Source of the DNA: Candidatus Sumerlaeota bacterium
GTDB taxonomy: Bacteria > CG03 > SLGR01
Assembly (NCBI GenBank): GCA_007136585.1
Contig: SLGR01000156.1
Coordinates: 1 to 7,036, forward strand
Direction of reading: 5' to 3'
Length of the DNA: 7,036 nucleotides
The stretch's first letter is position 1. Each line of letters begins with the position of its first letter. The notes beneath the pieces are model-generated. The model did not search any database. It worked only from the letters and a program-made list of their open reading frames with translations, and was not told where the DNA came from. Of this stretch, positions 6,063 through 7,036 are shown piece by piece. A program made the position numbers and the translations under genes.

Positions 6063-7036
6063 ATGAAGAATTTGCTTTTTAAAGTTATCGCAGGAGCCGC
6101 GCTTGCGCTTTTTTTCTCCGGTCCGGCCGGAGCGCGGGAGATTTATGTGGAGGATTTTAACGAGCAGAGTTTTGAGGGGTACCTGGGGGCTCACGGCCCC
6201 TGGAGGGTTGACGAGAAGGATCCGACAGGCGGAGCCGAGGCGGATTTTGTCCGGACTCGCGACGGTTACGCGCTCAAACTATCCTACAGCGTTGACTCAG
6301 CCATCTCCTATTTTTTCGGACCTGTCTTTATACAGGATTACAGCGAGTTTACGATCCTGGGGACCTCGGACGGTATGCCCCATATGGTCCCCTGCGGGTA
6401 TTATTTTCTTCTGGGAGAGACGGATCTTAGAAGGAAGCAGTACCTGGTTTTCTCCGCCCGGGGGGATGAGCGGGCCGGGTTTACCCGGAGGTTTCATATA
6501 GAGATCAAGACCGCTGAGCGTGTAAGCCGGTTCCTTTTTGAGGGACTTACATCCAGCTGGAGAAAATACGCTCTCCCGCTTGACGTTTTTGACGGTATAG
6601 ACGACTGGAGCGCCGTAACCGAACTTACTATAGTTTTCAACGAACACGTGACTGCCGAGAGGGGTGTAATATATCTGGATGATATTTACTTTGTGCGGGA
6701 CCCGGCGCTTATACCGGAGCCTTCCGGGGGGGATCCGGGGGGGGCTGAGGATCCTCTCGGGGATTATACATATTTTACTTCTCTTAACCTGAGCTCAAAT
6801 TACAGACATACCCCGGAAAGAGGGGGGGAGATATTCTCTTCCGCAGAGTCCGTGATACAGGGGCGCACCGGCGGGATAACCGGAAGGGTTAGGGCAAGGG
6901 CCGGAGACCAGGAGTTCGGTTCGGCCGCCTACCGGGTCGCGCTTGACGAGTATCCCTATACCAGGTTTGAGTCGGCCGAAAGGAGCGTGACCTTTCCCAC
7001 ACTGCAGCTTAAGACCGGGAGTCTGGGCCCGCTTGC
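6063..7036 (+). CDS. Exported protein with N-terminal CBM11/CIA30-like module and unrecognised beta-rich region (3' end outside window)
   Basis: The frame is open from ATG 6063 to the window edge (324 codons plus two bases). Residues 1-24 are a clear signal peptide: MKNLLFK, hydrophobic core, cleavage at AGA|R. Residues 27-213 form a beta-sandwich module (YVEDFNEQ, YLGAHGPW, LKLSYSVDS, RRFHIEIKT, SSWRKYALPL, GVIYLDDIYF). Compared with the lipoprotein module it carries an insertion of roughly 35 residues near 92-125 that includes Cys111. A Gly/Pro/Asp-rich linker (about 217-234) follows. From about 236 the sequence is rich in Ser, Thr, Arg and aromatic residues with an alternating pattern (YFTSLNLSSNYRHT, GGITGRVRARAGDQEFGSAAYRV), suggesting beta-strands and possibly the start of an outer-membrane barrel; I do not recognise the family. 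It is separated from the barrel gene by two bases, so it belongs to the same operon. G tracts of 7, 8 and 7 bases lie in and after the linker. Total length and function cannot be judged from this fragment. Confidence 0.8.
   Translation, partial: MKNLLFKVIAGAALALFFSGPAGAREIYVEDFNEQSFEGYLGAHGPWRVDEKDPTGGAEADFVRTRDGYALKLSYSVDSAISYFFGPVFIQDYSEFTILGTSDGMPHMVPCGYYFLLGETDLRRKQYLVFSARGDERAGFTRRFHIEIKTAERVSRFLFEGLTSSWRKYALPLDVFDGIDDWSAVTELTIVFNEHVTAERGVIYLDDIYFVRDPALIPEPSGGDPGGAEDPLGDYTYFTSLNLSSNYRHTPERGGEIFSSAESVIQGRTGGITGRVRARAGDQEFGSAAYRVALDEYPYTRFESAERSVTFPTLQLKTGSLGPL
6726..6828 (+). repeat. Cluster of three poly-G tracts in the linker region of the last gene
   Basis: G7 at 6726-6732, G8 at 6737-6744 and G7 at 6822-6828 fall within 103 bases. 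The first two form a short imperfect tandem unit (CC, G tract, AT, CC, G tract). They encode Gly-Gly pairs in a flexible linker and at the start of the next region. They may simply reflect GGG codon use; slippage is possible but not shown. Confidence 0.55.

Noticed and set aside
6116-6132. CTCCGG/CCGGAG inverted repeat next to T7 (6109-6115)
   Set aside because: The T run precedes the stem on the plus strand and would be an A run after it on the minus strand, so it is not a terminator in either direction. It encodes the signal peptide.
6103-6501. 132-codon plus-strand open frame
   Set aside because: It overlaps the last gene out of frame. The frame from 6063 has a signal peptide, a ribosome binding site and a recognisable module, so this one is a shadow.
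6297-6647. 116-codon minus-strand open frame
   Set aside because: It is antisense to the binding module of the last gene and has no independent support.

Overview
The window comes from a Gram-negative-type (two-membrane) bacterium: it encodes a lipobox-bearing lipoprotein, a PorV/PorQ-like outer-membrane barrel, and three exported or membrane-anchored proteins built from carbohydrate-binding-type modules. Base composition is roughly balanced, with frequent AGG/CGG arginine and ATA isoleucine codons. The barrel family and the FlgD-like C-terminal domain are widespread in Spirochaetota, Bacteroidota-related and several candidate phyla, so I cannot name the lineage. All genes lie on the + strand and coding density is very high; there is no tRNA, rRNA, CRISPR array, transposase or integrase.

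Layout. (1) Up to 601: the 3' part of a small lipoprotein with one CBM11/CIA30-like beta-sandwich module; its extreme N-terminus is outside the window. (2) 602-699: the only intergenic gap, almost filled by one long imperfect hairpin (611-669), probably a terminator, followed by a strong Shine-Dalgarno site that places the next start at GTG 700. (3) 700-3174: a membrane-anchored enzyme with a CBM11/CIA30-like module, a GH144-type 'glycoamylase' (PF10091-like) catalytic domain and a C-terminal CBM9-like module. (4) 3171-5129: a secreted protein with three tandem beta-sandwich modules and a FlgD-Ig-like C-terminal domain. (5) 5137-6060: a PorV/PorQ/UPF0164-like outer-membrane beta-barrel. (6) 6063 to the window end: another exported protein that starts with the same kind of module and continues into unrecognised, beta-rich sequence; it is open at the edge.

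Genes 2-5 overlap or lie 2-7 bases apart and look like one operon. Read together, the locus suggests a cell-envelope glycan system: a beta-glucan-type hydrolase at the membrane, several sugar-binding-type proteins, and a barrel that could help deliver or display them. Six diverged copies of one general module type occur across four of the five genes. Substrate is not provable from sequence; the catalytic family points to beta-1,2-glucan as the first hypothesis. The pairing of a FlgD-like C-terminal domain with a PorV-like barrel recalls type IX secretion, but no core secretion gene is visible here.
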